Origin: Sapria himalayana
Taxonomy: Eukaryota > Streptophyta > Magnoliopsida > Malpighiales > Rafflesiaceae
Assembly: GCA_029783825.1 (NCBI GenBank)
Contig: JAREIK010000343.1
Location: 2,890,501-2,954,500 of the forward strand
Direction: 5' to 3'
Length of the DNA stretch: 64,000 nucleotides
Shown here: positions 1 to 14,600 of the stretch, piece after piece
How positions within the stretch are numbered: position 1 is the stretch's first letter
How the letters are laid out: each line of letters starts with the position of its first letter
The notes under the pieces: model-generated
Told to the model about the DNA's origin: nothing
Databases searched by the model: none
What the model saw: only the letters and a program-made list of their open reading frames with translations
Program-made: the position numbers and the translations under genes

Positions 1-3000
1 CTTGGGATAGACCTAGGAGGATAAATATAGGTTTATTATCGAGATTCGACTTTGATGAATTTTTAAGGTTTGTCCTACAAGTTATCAAAGAAGTTGATAT
101 TTTTGAACCATTCTTCTTCGCAATGTTAACTATCCTGAATCTGAGTTATGATTAGTTGTCATGAATAAAAAGATTGAGTTTTTTTATAGGATTGGTATCT
201 AGGTTGGTATTCTTAGATCAAAATGAAGAAAAATAGTTTCTTGCAAATGAGTTTTGAGAAGAAGAAAGATGCATCAATTATTGGTGGTGTAAAATTCAAG
301 GTATTTTTAGGTGCAAGAGAATTCAGGTAGATACTGGGTTTGTGTCTTATCAGGAAGAGGAGATAAGAATTGAGAGATTTGATGACTCAAACTTAAATTT
401 ATATATTAGATGGATACACCCATAGTTTTCTTTGGGCAAGTCCTCGGATATATTAGTTGATATAGTTATTTACTTATACTTATACTTTGTAATTATTTTA
501 CAGAAGGAACTAATGATATATTTTACTTAGTATTTGTTGTCATAAGTATACTTTTGTTCTTATTTTAATATTATATATTTTGATTTTTTTTTATAGTTGT
601 AGAATCTATGATAATTCATTTGAGATACTTGGTTTTTCATAATGATATTATATCATGTTGGAAAAGTTGAGTGTAATTACTTTGAATTATATATGAAATC
701 TTATTCTGAATTTTTTTGGTAATCCTCTAGTAGAATGCGAGTTGATGCACACACTTATGATTGAACTTGAAGAGAATATTAATTATTTTAAGATCAAGTT
801 GATTGTCAATGAATTTACACATAAATATGTTATGATTTATTGTGATGAATTTTCTAATGTGACCAAAACAATCATAATTTATTACTTTTTGTTGTTTCTT
901 CATGTAGCTTGTATATCAGATGGAGATTTATTCTTTCTTGGTGATCTTGAGGGGGCAATGATTTTTATGCAATAAACATTTAGTTTTATTGTTCAAGACA
1001 ATGCATGCATGATGTAAATATAACCAATATATATATATTATTAATATTATTAATATTATTAATATAATTAATTATTTTTTAGATTTTGTCAAATAAACAA
1101 TAACACAATTTTTAGGATTATTATGCTTGCAAAGATTTTTTTTCAGAGATTAGGGGCATAATTAGGTAGAGACATACTCAAATTCTAGTTAGACTTTAAT
1201 GATTACAAAGAAGAGATCCATCATCATATTTTATTATTTTTTTATAGATATCTTATCTTTTTAAAAATTAAGTGATAAAATATTATTTTCACCTCCATTG
1301 TAAAAATATAGTACTAGCATATGACTAAGATATTAGTTATTTGTGAGGTTTCGTGAATTAATCTCTTAATGAGGGAGTTGGGTCTATTAGGCCATTGTCA
1401 ATAATGCTTTACTATGATAGTTAGGTAGTTTGGATCACTATTGCAAACTTGGTTTTTCCGAGCGAATTAAACATATTGAAATTTATTATCTTTTTTTTAT
1501 ATAAGAGAAAATTAAGGATAATTCAATAGTCATAATTTAACTTCTTCTCATTGATCATAGTGTAAATATTTTCATGAGGATGCTTGAAAGGGGTGTTGGT
1601 ATTTAGTGTCATTTGTTAGCTCATTTTATTAATTTTTTATTCGTTTATACGAGAACACATTATTTGTGAGATTCCACAATTTGAGTATGTATATATTGTC
1701 ATAATTTTTGGATTTTAGATTTTATGATAATATAACATTTTTTTTATTTTCTTCTCTGCTTTTTTTTTTCTTTTTTACTCTCTTCACACATACTCTCTAT
1801 TTCTCATTCTATATTGCTCTCTCTTTTTTAAAATCCTAATTGTGTCGAAACTAAACGTAATTATTAGCTAAAATCATTTAAATTTGAAAGAAAAACAACA
1901 ATCAAAATACTTGCACATAGATATATGTATATGTACATATTGATGGTGAGCCTAAACCAATGTCATTCAAAGCACTCTACCTTAATCACTTTTTTGGTCA
2001 AGAAAATTATATAAAATTTAAGTTGAATACAAAATTAAAGATGAAACCTTGGGGGGGCATCTAAATGTCAAATATAGCACTTCAAGGACTTCACCATGTC
2101 TCACCAAAGGACAAAATGACAACAATTGATTTGGTCCCCAAGCTTACACATGTACCTTGTTAGGGTTGGTTGACCAAATGTCATAGATTGATAGCAACAT
2201 AGTTGTGAAAAGAATGTCATGTTGCCTTGTGTTAAGAGAGGCGTCTTCAATAAGGGATGCCTTATATGAGTTTGAAGTGAGGTGTGAGACATGCCTCATC
2301 CTTTTGTATGTTCTATTCATATAAACCATGTGTTTTGACTAGAAAATTTATTTTTTGAAATCTTCTTTATTTAGTTTTTTAATCAATAAAATATTTTATA
2401 CTAATGAAAATAAGAGTTATCAAAATTTTTACTTTTTTTTATTTATTCAATTTTTTGCAATGAGAAAATTTGAGATATTATTTTTTGAAAAATGAGTTAT
2501 GATGAGTGAAGTTAAGTCAAGCGAGAGTTAAATCAAATTAAATACAAAATCTTTGATGAAAATATGTTTAACTAATTAATGCAAATGACTCAAACTCAAT
2601 GTTCTAAATATGTAGAAAAAATATAATAAAGAAAGATGTTAATTGACATGTACCATTTTTTATTGGATAGCAAAAAGTATTATTAAATATATTATTAAAT
2701 TATTAAATATAGTAAATATATACGAAAAATTTTCATACTAGTCAATGGTCTCAATAGTTATCGCGATCAAACATGTTTAATTTTGAAGTTCTTATGAGAT
2801 CAAATATATTTGTGATGGTTTAAACGTATCTGTACTATAAAATATGTTTATGTTTATATATATTGAAATAGTTTTTGAATACGAAACTAATATTAAAAAG
2901 AAAACATGATAGAACTAGTAATCAAAAATTATTAATTTGATGCTCCTAACAAAAAGAAAAGACTAAAAAAGGTCATATAAAATTATTTTTTACACAAAAT

Positions 3001-5683
3001 CTAGAAATGATAGTGCTAAATCAAAATAAACATTCATAAATAATGTATATGATAAAGTTTCTAGATATTGAGCATGTACTTTTATTTATAGTGGATGCAT
3101 GAAATCATGATTTCTTTTAATAATTAATATATTATTACGCATATATATAATTTACTATGGTTTAATCTACTTTATTAGTTTATTTAATAGCTTAATATAA
3201 TATTTATTTTTTCTCATCTCATTTAATAGCACATATAAGTTTTCAATATATGATTAAGATTATTGGAAAAGATAAGTTTGAGATATAAAGTCTTACTTTG
3301 TATGTAATTAAAGTGTCAAACTAAAAAAAAAATTTAATTAAGGATAGAAATTTATTGTAAGATCATTTAATCAAGTGAAAAATAAAAAAGAAATTTTCTA
3401 TTATGATTGATAAATGAATTGATATTAGTCTCAATTTTAATTAATTTTTTAGAAATGTATTATAAGAGAATCATATTTATTAATTCTTTTGATTTTTTTT
3501 TTTTTTGAAGATTAAAGAATGAGAAAAAAATAATGTTAAGTAGTTCATAGTTGTTAAGTGAAGGAAATTTGATTTTTGCCAAATAATTTTTTTTTTGTAG
3601 ATAAAGAATGATTATACTTATATAAATTTAACTTTTTAATTTTCTTATCATATTAATTTATTTAATATTATAATTTAATTTTTTATCAAATGTAATATAA
3701 ATAATTTCATACAATGAGATTGTTAGAATTAAAATAATTATTTCTTTTTTGGACTTTATGATAGATGATATTTGAAATATTCCTAGCATTAAAAAGATAT
3801 TGAAGAAGTCATTATATTTAATGTTTACATATGTGATTAATCAAATTTGCTAAATATAATGAGATATTCTATTATATAAGGATTTACTTTGGATGGTAAA
3901 AACATAATGTGTGATAAATTTTCTCATGTTGGCTTAGTTACTGACGTAAAAAAAAGCTTAATCAAGTTGTTTATCAATTCTTACTAGGTTGAAAGCTTTT
4001 GGGCAAAAATAGCTGAATTAAGAGAATGTTGTGCTTGCCATGCTATTATAATAATTTTTGAACATAATATTGAACTTATTTATTCAATTTTTTTTATCAC
4101 ATGCTTCACTTAGTTGATGGAAAAAATAAAGTATAGATTAAATACTTATTCAAATCAATAAACAAGATTAAAGAGATGATTATAATGAATTTTGTTGAGG
4201 TAAACAATATTATAAAGAAGAGGTAGTTAGAATCATAGCATGTGCAAGTGAACACAACATGTTTATCAACACTAATAAAAGATTATTCAGTTATATAAAA
4301 TTATTCATATCCTCTAATTTATTTAAGTCTCATTAATATTTTAAAAATTTGAAGATTTCCCAAGGAAAAAGATAATCTCGTGCAAGAGAATAAAAAATGT
4401 TTATTTAATTAGAGGATCAAGCCAAGTGAGAGATTAGTATAAGTAAAATCATCACATGAGTCACTTTCTCATTTTAGGTTTAAAAGTGGTGTGCATTTGA
4501 TAAAAACAGCAAGAATTAGTTCATATAAAAAAATTAGTAAATGTATCATACACATTGATTTTTTGGATGAAATATATTGTTTTGATATATTTGAACACAA
4601 TGATATATCCTTATTTTTAGCCTAGAGCTATTTAAAAATTTAGGATTAGGATGAAGCAAGCTTCTTAGTATTCATGAGATTTGATTGGCATAAAAAAATT
4701 AAGAATAAGTAAATATTTAAATATAATAGCATTTAGTTGATTGGAGAAAAAATGAGTTTTTTATTCTGTTTGATGTATAGAATTATAAGAGAAATCAAAA
4801 TTGAGATTTTTTTTTAAATCACTTCAAATAAATATCTTTTATTCAATTTATCGATGTTTACTCAATGATTAAGAGAGGATAAAAAAACCCATATGGTTTA
4901 ATGATTAAGTGCAACAAGTTGGTAGTGAGACACAGTTTTCAATTCTTTGATATTTTATGAGCAGATGAAATAATTAAGATTGATTATTTCTTTTTCAAAG
5001 TAAAAATATAAGATAATACTATTGTTGTTGTATATGTTTATACAACAGATTAATTCAATAATATCTTTGCAAAATTTTTGAAAAAGTTTTATTTTATTTG
5101 TATTCTTTCTAAATTTGATATTCTTGATAATTATGCTCAATCTTTATGGAAGATATTATAATATATGTTATCTTGTTAGTAATTTTATATTATGGATGAA
5201 AATACCTATTATGTGAGATGATTAAATTCGAGTAGCTTATATATTAGCCTTTTATTTGTACATTTTTATGTTTTAGATTTATTTTATAATTATGTATTGA
5301 TTTGATTGAATTAATAATATACTAGAACTTTTTTTTTTAATTTTTGTAATATTTGTTTAGGATTTAACAACTAAATGATTGAGATGGCATAATTTTTAAC
5401 ATAATTGATTGAAAAAATACGATCCATACAATTGATCTCAAGTAATTTGGATAAGATCTAGTTGATGATGATGAAAATGTGTTTATTGGATATAAATAGC
5501 TATCAAATTTTTATTTAGCATTATATCATGCATGGGAAGTCCCATTCGAGAGCCCAAAACAACATGCTACTATTGCAACAATCGTCATATTGCCTCACAA
5601 ATTGCTATTTTGAAATACTACCATGTTCATAAAATGCACATTTGGTTTGCTGCATCCTAATATTTTTGTCACAAATGGTACAG
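1..5683. other. AT-rich region, no gene recognised
   Basis: No convincing exon, RNA gene or transposon could be recognised here. Short open frames exist but none resembles a known protein. Oligo-T runs and AT arrays (for example about 1,020-1,075) are common. The missing 5' exons of the BRE gene (about 160 residues expected) were looked for and not found, so they lie upstream or were missed. A stretch near 4,885-4,945 weakly resembles a tRNA-derived SINE. Confidence 0.5.
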
Positions 5684-8600
5684 GGAATTGAAATGCATAT
5701 GAGTTCAGGTGAGAAGGTACTACTGGCACCAACTGGAGTAGCCTTTCAAATACACATCTCCTTCTTGTCATGTTTAAGACTCATGTAAAATTTATCTTTT
5801 CAATTCTTTTCTCATAGATTATATCTCATGCATTTGAATTTTATTGTAGTCAGGAGAGGTTAAATTTTCAGTGCCACTTTTCGATATGGATATAAATAAA
5901 ATGGTGGTTGCTTGCCCATGGAGACATCAACAAAGAATATATTTGCTGGTCATTTCTTCTTCCTCTTTCTTCTTTGTCCACAATTTGCTTGCATTGTTAA
6001 TTCTCCGATGATTGATTTTCTTGTCAATTCAGGTGGTATATCCAGTTGGTGGAAAGATCATGTCTGCCTCAGCAGCACCTTATCGAAAATTAATTTCTAC
6101 TCCTGAATTGCAGTTGTTGTTTTCCACTGATGATGTGAAACTTCCCCCATGGTATAATGGAATGTAAGACATATTTATTTGATGGAATTGTAAGAAAAAT
6201 CTTCTTCTTGGTTTAGTTATTGGGCATCATCATACTTTCTTTCTACTTGTCTTGTTGGGAGGGTTTTGAAGATATCCAAACTAACTAATTCAATTTTTTG
6301 AACTAATTATTTTTACGAATCAAGAGATAATGCTTTGATATGATAACAAGTATTTTATCTAAGTTTGGTATGTTTTAGATTCTAGACTAATTAGATTTAA
6401 TCATTCTGATTTTTGAGATTAAGATTGTTGAGATATTCAGTTGGTGAAAAACTCATGTTTATCTAGTTAGAGGTGGCAAGTGGCTTGGGCAGCCCGGGCA
6501 TGGCACGACCTTAGTGAGTCGTGCCTGGCCTGGCACAACACTCTTTAAACATGACTAGACCCAGGTCGTGCTGACCCGAGGCATGGCTCATGCTGTTCTG
6601 GTCCAGGGGGATCCGTGTTTCATGCCCCGTTGATGTAATTTTATGATAAATCTTTTTTTTTTGTTTAATTATTGGGCATTATAATACTTTCTTTCTACTT
6701 TTTTCGATGGTTAAAAACTACAGGGCTCTACATTAGGGATGTTCTTGAAGATATCCAAACTAAGTAATTCAAATTATTGGACTTATTGTTTTTACGAAAT
6801 AGGAGGTCATTCTTTGATACTATAACAAGTCCTTTCATCTAAGTGTGATAGGTTTTAGGTTCTAGACTCATCAGATTTAATTATTCTGGTTTTTGAGAAT
6901 ATGACTGTTGACTTTTTCATGCTCTGCATCAAGTGTGAGTCTTGTGTTCTAGGTATGATCTTGTAATTTTTTTTTATGAAAATGGAGTTTGATTCTTAAA
7001 ATCAAGAGATGGGTGGGATGGCTTGTTTATGCTTGATTGGGTTGAACATCTCCAAAAAGCTTTTTTTTTTTGTACGTTGCTAAAGTTTCATAATTCATGT
7101 GAAGTAATATAACAATGGGAAAACTAATGATCTTGAACGTGTGCTTGTTTTGATAACATTCTCAAATTTGCCTATATCAACCTATTTAGGCACACACATA
7201 TCAGATGAGCATCAAAGTGATGTAATCTAATTGCCTGGTTTCCTGTTTATCCTTGTTGGTTGCTAAGCTTAAAAGCTAACAAAATCTGCCACATGCTTCT
7301 CTATTTTTGATAGATCATGCCTCCTTTTATGTTCTTCATACAGGTGCATGGCTGAATATCTTCCCCACCTCGAAGAACTCCTTCAAAGACAGGTAGCGTA
7401 TTGATTTTTTTATCTTTCTATCATCATTTGTGTATGATTTGTGTATGATTTGTGAATAATTTTTGTAGGTATTAGAAGCAGTCTCATTAGTTGGTGTTAG
7501 GAGGAGTTTCATCGAGGCTTTGGTTCCAATCTTTGGAAGACCCCTTGAGGCAGATCCTGTATGTTTTCAAGTAGCTTTAACTATTGGGTTTTAAGTGATT
7601 ATATTGTCATCTCTATCTTGTTCATCTCTTTTCAGATTTTCTGCAGAAAGGTTACTTTTCTTGTTGCTACTGGTCCATTTACATTCCTGGTATTGTTTTA
7701 TAAATACATCACTTGCCTCAAAATTGGTTATGTTATGTTGTCTTTTTTTTTTGTGTTTGGAGAAGTTCCCATAGGCTTTTTGTTATATAGTATATGTAAT
7801 CTTATTGTGAAAGATAGAATAAAATAGTATTTTTGTAATTCTTTTTAATCGATGACATCATAGCAATCATGTAATACTGGTGTCCTCGCACTATTCTACT
7901 TTGTCAGAGACCTTCCTATATTTTCATGGTAATGATTGAGCCCTATCTTTACCCAGCTTCCTTTTGTAGAACCATAAAATTTTTAAGTCATTTTGAATAA
8001 GTTTTTGTCATTCACTAACATACTGTGTCTCATAAGAATTTAAGTATTTTCATTTGAATTTAAGTGTTTTCGTTTGAATTTTAGTCATTTACTATTTGAG
8101 CAAGAATAATTTTGAGATAGATGATCACTTATAAAAGTTATTATGTTGTATATATTTATTGAAAGTTGTCTTGATATGATAATAAATGTCTTTATCTAAG
8201 AGTTGTAGGTCTTGGGTTCAAGACTTATCAGATGTAGCATTTTTGTCTTTTATGAGTAAGATAGTTGAGATGTTTAACTTTTTCAGATTCAGTGCTTAAT
8301 TGGGAGCCTTGGAAGCCTTCCTTAATTTTCATGTCAATGAGTGAGCCTCAATCTTCACTCGGCTTTCTTTTGCAGAACCATGAAATTTTTAAGTCATTTT
8401 GAATAAGTTTTAGTCATTCACTAGCATATTGGATTTTATAACAATTTTCAAATAAAATATATTTGGGCAAAAATATTATTGAGATGATTAATCATTTGAA
8501 AAGTTTTTGTATTATATATATTTATTGAATTTTATGTCTTGATGTGATCGTAAGTGTCTTTATCTAAGGGTTATAGGTTTTAAATTCGAGACTCATCTGA

Positions 8601-11600
8601 TATTGTTTCTTCGACTTTCATGAGTAAGATTGCATAGATGTTAAACTCTTCCAAATTCAGTTTTAAAGCACAAGCCTTATATAGAGGGGTCAACCGGTCC
8701 GGCCCGGCCCTGCTCGGCACAAGGCACGACATGGTTCAGCTGTGCCTGGGCCGGCACGGCACGGGAATATCCCGTGCCCGGGCCTGTGCTGTGTCGTGCC
8801 GAGGCCAACTGGGCTTTGTGCCGTGACTGACCTGGCATGGTTCGGTGGCCCGTGGCACGACCCATAGGCATGGTAGGGGTCACCATTCACACCCAGCCCG
8901 TCGTCCAGCACCCGCAGTCTTGCACCCTCATGAGTCACGGGCCAACGCCAAGCCAAGCGTCCCTTTCCCCTTCCCCAAAAAAGACCGCGGGTCTGGTCCA
9001 ATCAGACTCGACCCGCAGTCCCCGACCCGATTACCCCCCCCCCCCTCAACTGGCAAAAAAAAAAAAATTTAAATTGTTGCTGTTGGATCTCACCTCCAAT
9101 GGCTAGGGGGAAGAATCCAACGGCCCTCTTGATTCTACCCCCTAAAAAATAAAAAAAAATGACTTTTTTTAAAAAAAAAATTATTTTCTTTAATCTATAA
9201 AATCCACCCCCCTCTCTATAACATTTAAGTTTTTCATTATTATTTATTCTCTCAAATCTCATATTTTCTCTCTCAAAAATCTTGCTCCTCTCTCTCGGGA
9301 CTTGGGAAGTCGGGATTTCGTTATCTGGTTTGGTTTTTCGGAAATCTCAACTTGAATTTTGAATTTTGAGCTAGACTGTGGTTCACCATCCACGTGATCG
9401 ACCTGACTGTTTTACCGGGTAATTTATTTTAAGTTTTTTTTACTTTATCTCTCTCTCTTTAGATCAAAAATAGATAAATTTAAAATCTATCATCTAATCT
9501 CTAAATAAGTGTCCTGTTTAACAAAAATCTTAAAAATAACAAATACAATTGAAATATTTAAATTTAGAAAATGAAAATATTACACAGAGGTCTGATGCTG
9601 CTAAAATTTTGGTTTCTCCAGTCGTTTCAACCCAAACTTCTAAAAAATAAAAAACTATGAGGATTTCTGTAGTTTGGACTCATTTTAATATAATAAAACA
9701 AAAAAAAAATATTAGGGGTGAGGAAAAAGAAATGGCACAGTGTAATTATTGTATGAGATTTTTAACATGTAAGAGTTCATTTGAGACTGGACACCTTAAG
9801 AGATATGCCGAATTATGCGCCAAAAAACATGATCCATTTGATCCTATGCAAACTCTACTTGGCACTGCATTTTTACAGACTGGATCGAGTTAAGCCTCAA
9901 AGTTTACTCCCTTCATATACTCCAGCGAGTTGGGTTGGGACGGCATGACCAAACATATCACATTGATGGGTCTTATGATCCGATTTTCGGAAGATCCAAG
10001 GGTAGTGCGCATAATGCAGACATATTTTCAGCATGCTTATCGTATGATTCCTAGGTCCACATCTATGAATGACATACTAAAATTATATAAGTTAGTAAAA
10101 CAAAAAATAATTAATGAATTTATGGCATATAGTGGAGTGGTGTCTGTGATGTCCGATATCTAGACAAGTCACGATGAATCATCTTATGCATGTCTCACCA
10201 GTCACTATGTAGATTCTAACTGGACTATGAATAAAAAAAATTTAGGATTCTCTGAGATTCTCTATCTTCATGATAGTCCGGTCATTTTTGAGTGGATAAT
10301 GAAAATCTTTAGGGAATATAAAATTCAAAATAATATTTTTAGTGTCACATTCGATAACGCATCTAATAATGGAGTAGTGATTAACATGTTTATTAGGAAT
10401 ATTAAAATCGCACCATTAAAAGAAATTTTTCATGTCAGATGCATGTATCACGTGATTAACCTGATTTTTCAAGCGGGTATAAAGGTGTGTTCCCCCGCAT
10501 TTGATAATATACATAATTCACTAAAATATATTCGCATTCCTTGCAGACAACAAGAGTTTGGTAGTTTCTGTTTGTCTGCGAATCTCAAGAAGAAGAAATT
10601 CCAATCGGATGTGAGATATTGTTGAAATTATACGTACCTGATATTGGAATCATGTGTTGGATACGAACACGTGATATCCGACTATGTAAATAGTAAGAGT
10701 GATGAACTTATTATTGACGACACTGACTGGGCTTCAGGAATTTCATTTATGAAATGCCCGAGGATTTTTTATGACACGACGAACATGTGTTCGTCAGTTT
10801 ATACGCTCACGACTTGCATTGCACTTAGGTGCATATGCAACATTAGTAACATGTTTTGGAAGTATCATGCTGACCCGACACTTAGTCATATGGTTGTAGA
10901 GATGAAAACTAAGTACTTGAAGTACTGGTCCACCGTTCTATCTCTTTATTGCCTCGCTGCATGTATGGACCCTAGGGTTAAGGTAGAAGGGTTCATTCAC
11001 GAGAAGAGCCACCTGAACATGGAAGAGCCACCTGAATGGTTCATTCACGAGAAGTTAACTGACATGTTCACATACTATGATACTAGGTATGGTGGTGATA
11101 GTAGTAAGACTGTGATTACTGACATGGCTATCTTGTCTGGAGATGATGATTTTTTCATTCAGCTAGTGAGGGGGAAATGTAGGGGTGAACCATCATATAG
11201 AAGCAAGTTTTCTCGGTACTTAAATACTAATTACTGCTCGATCATATCACATTTTGATACTAATAATCTTGATATATTACAGTGGTAGAAATCATATGAG
11301 TTCACCTTTCCCGTGCTATCTAGGATGTCATAGGTTCTTCTGACTCCTCCGGTATCAAGCATAGCATCAGAGTCTATTTTTTCTGTTGCAGTGAATGTGA
11401 TTTTGGATAGGAGATCGAGATTACGTCTAGATATTGTTGAGGTCTTGGCTTGTTTAAAAGATTGGGATGATTCGAGGTTTAGCATCCATGATCGTGCTAG
11501 AGCTAGGACTGGGACTGCAGCCACATTCACTGCGAAAGCGGATGAGTTGATTGCTAATGATGATGATCCATATGATACTGATCTTGATGTTGTGGCTAAT

Positions 11601-14600
11601 GATGCTCATGATATGCCGAATGACGATTGATGATGATCTACTACTTTTTGATTTCGATGTTTTATTTTTTATTGATTGTACGTTTTATTTATACGTTACT
11701 TTGAAATTTTAATTTGTTTGGTTCGGACATTCGGTATTTAATGGCTGATTGGTCATTTTTCATTTGGTTTGTTTATGTTTTTTTTATTTTTTATTTTTTT
11801 AATAAAATTTATTGATTTATTTATTTTTTTTGTTTTATTTTTTCATTTAAAAATTTATAACTCTATTATTTAATTCTAATAAATTATAAACTAATTTTAT
11901 TTAAAATTGTAAAAAAAATTTAAACTTTATAAATTCAATAAATTTTAAACAATTTTTATTTTATAAATTTATTATATTATATATTATCTATAATTTAATA
12001 TATTATATAATTAAACTAAAATTTAAAACTATAAATTTTTAAAAAAAAAATTTTACTTGGCAGGTCGTGCCGGGTCTGGCACGAAAGCACGGCCGTGCTC
12101 TAAAAAAATGTGTCGGACCTGCACTGGCCCGTTTGACACCTCTAGCCTTGTATACTAGGTATGACTTCTAGTCGGAGGCCTTCCTTAATTTTCATGTCAA
12201 TGAGTGAGCCCCAATCTTCACTCGGTTTTTTTTTTTTTTTTTTGTAGAATTATGAGGTTTTTAAGTTATTTTGATCAAGTTTTAGCCATTTACTAGTATA
12301 CTATATCTGATAATAATTTTAAATTAAATATATTTGAGCAAGAATATTATTTATATGATTTATCACTTGGAAAATTTTTGTGTTATATGTGTTTGTTGGA
12401 GGTCATATATTGATATTATAGTAAGCATCTTTATCTAAGGGCGATAGGTCTCGAGTTCGAGACTCATCAGATACAGCCTCTTCAACTTTCATGAGTAAGA
12501 TTGTTATTATATTAAACTCTTCTATATTCTGTGTTAAAATGAGAGTCTTGTGTAATATGTATAATTTTTAAAGTTTTAGATTATTAGTTAGTTTTTTTAA
12601 TTATCTGGTCGATTGGCCTGCAACCCTTCCGAGATATTAACCTTGATGGCCATAGTAGATGATAGGTATTGAGAGGAAGAATTGAACGAGCAATTCAAGA
12701 AGTTTCCTACTCGATATATTATTAGGTTACCACATCCATGATTGAGTTAATTTTGTGCATTTGATTGGTTGATCAAAAACTCAATCATATACTAATGAAA
12801 CAAGTTGATGGAACATAGATTTCTGTGAGTGATGTGGGAAGAATAACCACATTCAAATATGCTTGGTTTAAGTGCTGATTTGTTGGTGATGATACCTCTT
12901 TTGCCCCTTTTCTTTCTTATGGTTCATTATAACCATCTCTATGGTTTAAGTGCCCATCCTAGATATTGACACACATAGTAGATGCTACACTAATTGATAG
13001 AATTTTTCTGACCTAGAACATGGAGCTTTTTCAAGCCTTATAGTGCTTCATAATGCTTTAGCATGAAATATAAACCTATTAGGCATAAGACAAGATTTTG
13101 TTGATCACAACTGACTAGTTGAATGGAAGTACCCTTAGCAATGAATTTGAAGAATTGTTTTGTACAACTTTAGATAAGAATAACGAGACATGCAGATAAC
13201 TTGATGTGCAATTCAATTGGATGTTATAATCATAGTTATTAAAAGTGCACTTTAAAGTGCATGTGTCATGAACAACTATTTTGTGCTACTTTAGATAAGA
13301 ATGATGAGACATGGAAATGCTAGAAAAATGTATGCCTCACCTTGTCGAACAAGGATTTTTGTAGCTTGTTCCTGGAATGAGCTATCGTCGTAGCTTGTAT
13401 ACATGCATTTTTCTATATATACAATAATGCTAATATACATATATGTATACACACACACATATATATATATATATATGCACACACACAAAAGACTTGTATA
13501 CATACGTATGTATATATATACAATTATACACACACAAAATGCTTATGTATATGTATAGCTATATACATATGTGTATGCTATGTATATGTACATGTACACG
13601 TATCCATATGTATACCTATACATGTATGTATATAAATATATCTCTACACAGTCACACGCACACACACGCACACTAATATTTTAGAATTTTGTGAATATAT
13701 ATGTTGTTTGGAAATACATATAGTATTTTATTTTTATTTTTGTATTTTATTTGATTTTATTTCATTAATATATAAAAATTATTGATAATATTTTGTGAAA
13801 TATATAATTTATATATATATTAGGTTGAGTGTGCCTAAAAAAACTTTTGTCTTAATTGTGTCTTACCCCTCAAGGTTTAAAAAGGATTTTGCATCTCATT
13901 GTGCCATGTGCTTCAAATAACTATGCATATGAGTATTTATTTTATTTTTTTTATTTTTTTTTTAATTTTTAATTTTTGTTATGCAAGAAATCATTGATGA
14001 TAAATTTTTATATTTGATGTGACATATTTAAAGTTTAAATTTTGAATTTTGTTTGATGAATTATAAAAATTTTATTATATAATTTTATAATTTTGATTAA
14101 TTATGATAGTGAAAAATATTAATTTTGTTTGATTTTTATTTTTAATATTATTTATTTGATTATATTTTATTAATTGATAAAAATTTTAAATAATTATTTG
14201 GTAAAATACTAAATAATTATTATAATTGTGTATTTTTACACAAAATAATTATAAATAATTATATATGTATTTTTATACATAATACTCCTAACAAAAAATT
14301 TTTTGTATTACTTGTGCCTTGTGCCTCAATGCTCCAAAATACTTTTGTGCCTTGGTGCACATTCTTAAATAATTATGCTTATGATATTTCATTCATATAT
14401 AGATTATTTTGCTCTTTGTGTTTTTTTTTGTCACACTCACATTAACAATTAGCATTTCGTATAGATTAAGAAATTAGATGTTACAAAAAAGTTTGTTATT
14501 TGAAATATTTTTTACATTACCATTTAAGCATGTAGTTTTTTAATTATTATTAATTATATTAATTCACTAAGCTTGCAAACACATTATCCATGATAATATT

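Larger units (their letters stand above)
7911..12560 (+). repeat. Three tandem units of about 390-405 bp, the middle one split by a hAT
   Basis: Unit 1 is 7,911-8,315, unit 2 is 8,316-8,681 plus about 12,145-12,178, and unit 3 is 12,179 to about 12,560. All share CCTTCCTTAATTTTCATG, GAGTGAGCC, a T-rich tract ending in TTGTAGAA or TTGCAGAA, TTTTTAAGTCATTTTGA, TCTTTATCTAAGGG and ATGAGTAAGAT. Each carries a tRNA-type B-box-like string, for example GGGTTCAAGACT at about 8,215 and GAGTTCGAGACTC at about 12,453. This suggests that the unit contains a tRNA-derived SINE. Confidence 0.7.

Noticed and set aside
7561..7827. 88-codon frame starting at 7,561
   Set aside because: It starts in the intron and merely reads through the real exon 7,636-7,689.
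8638..9262. Overlapping open frames on both strands at 8.6-9.3 kb
   Set aside because: They lie in the GC-rich subterminal part of the hAT element, where stops are rare on all frames because of base composition.
13291..13676. Open frames rich in Tyr, Ile, Thr and His
   Set aside because: Products of the TA/CA simple repeat, not proteins.
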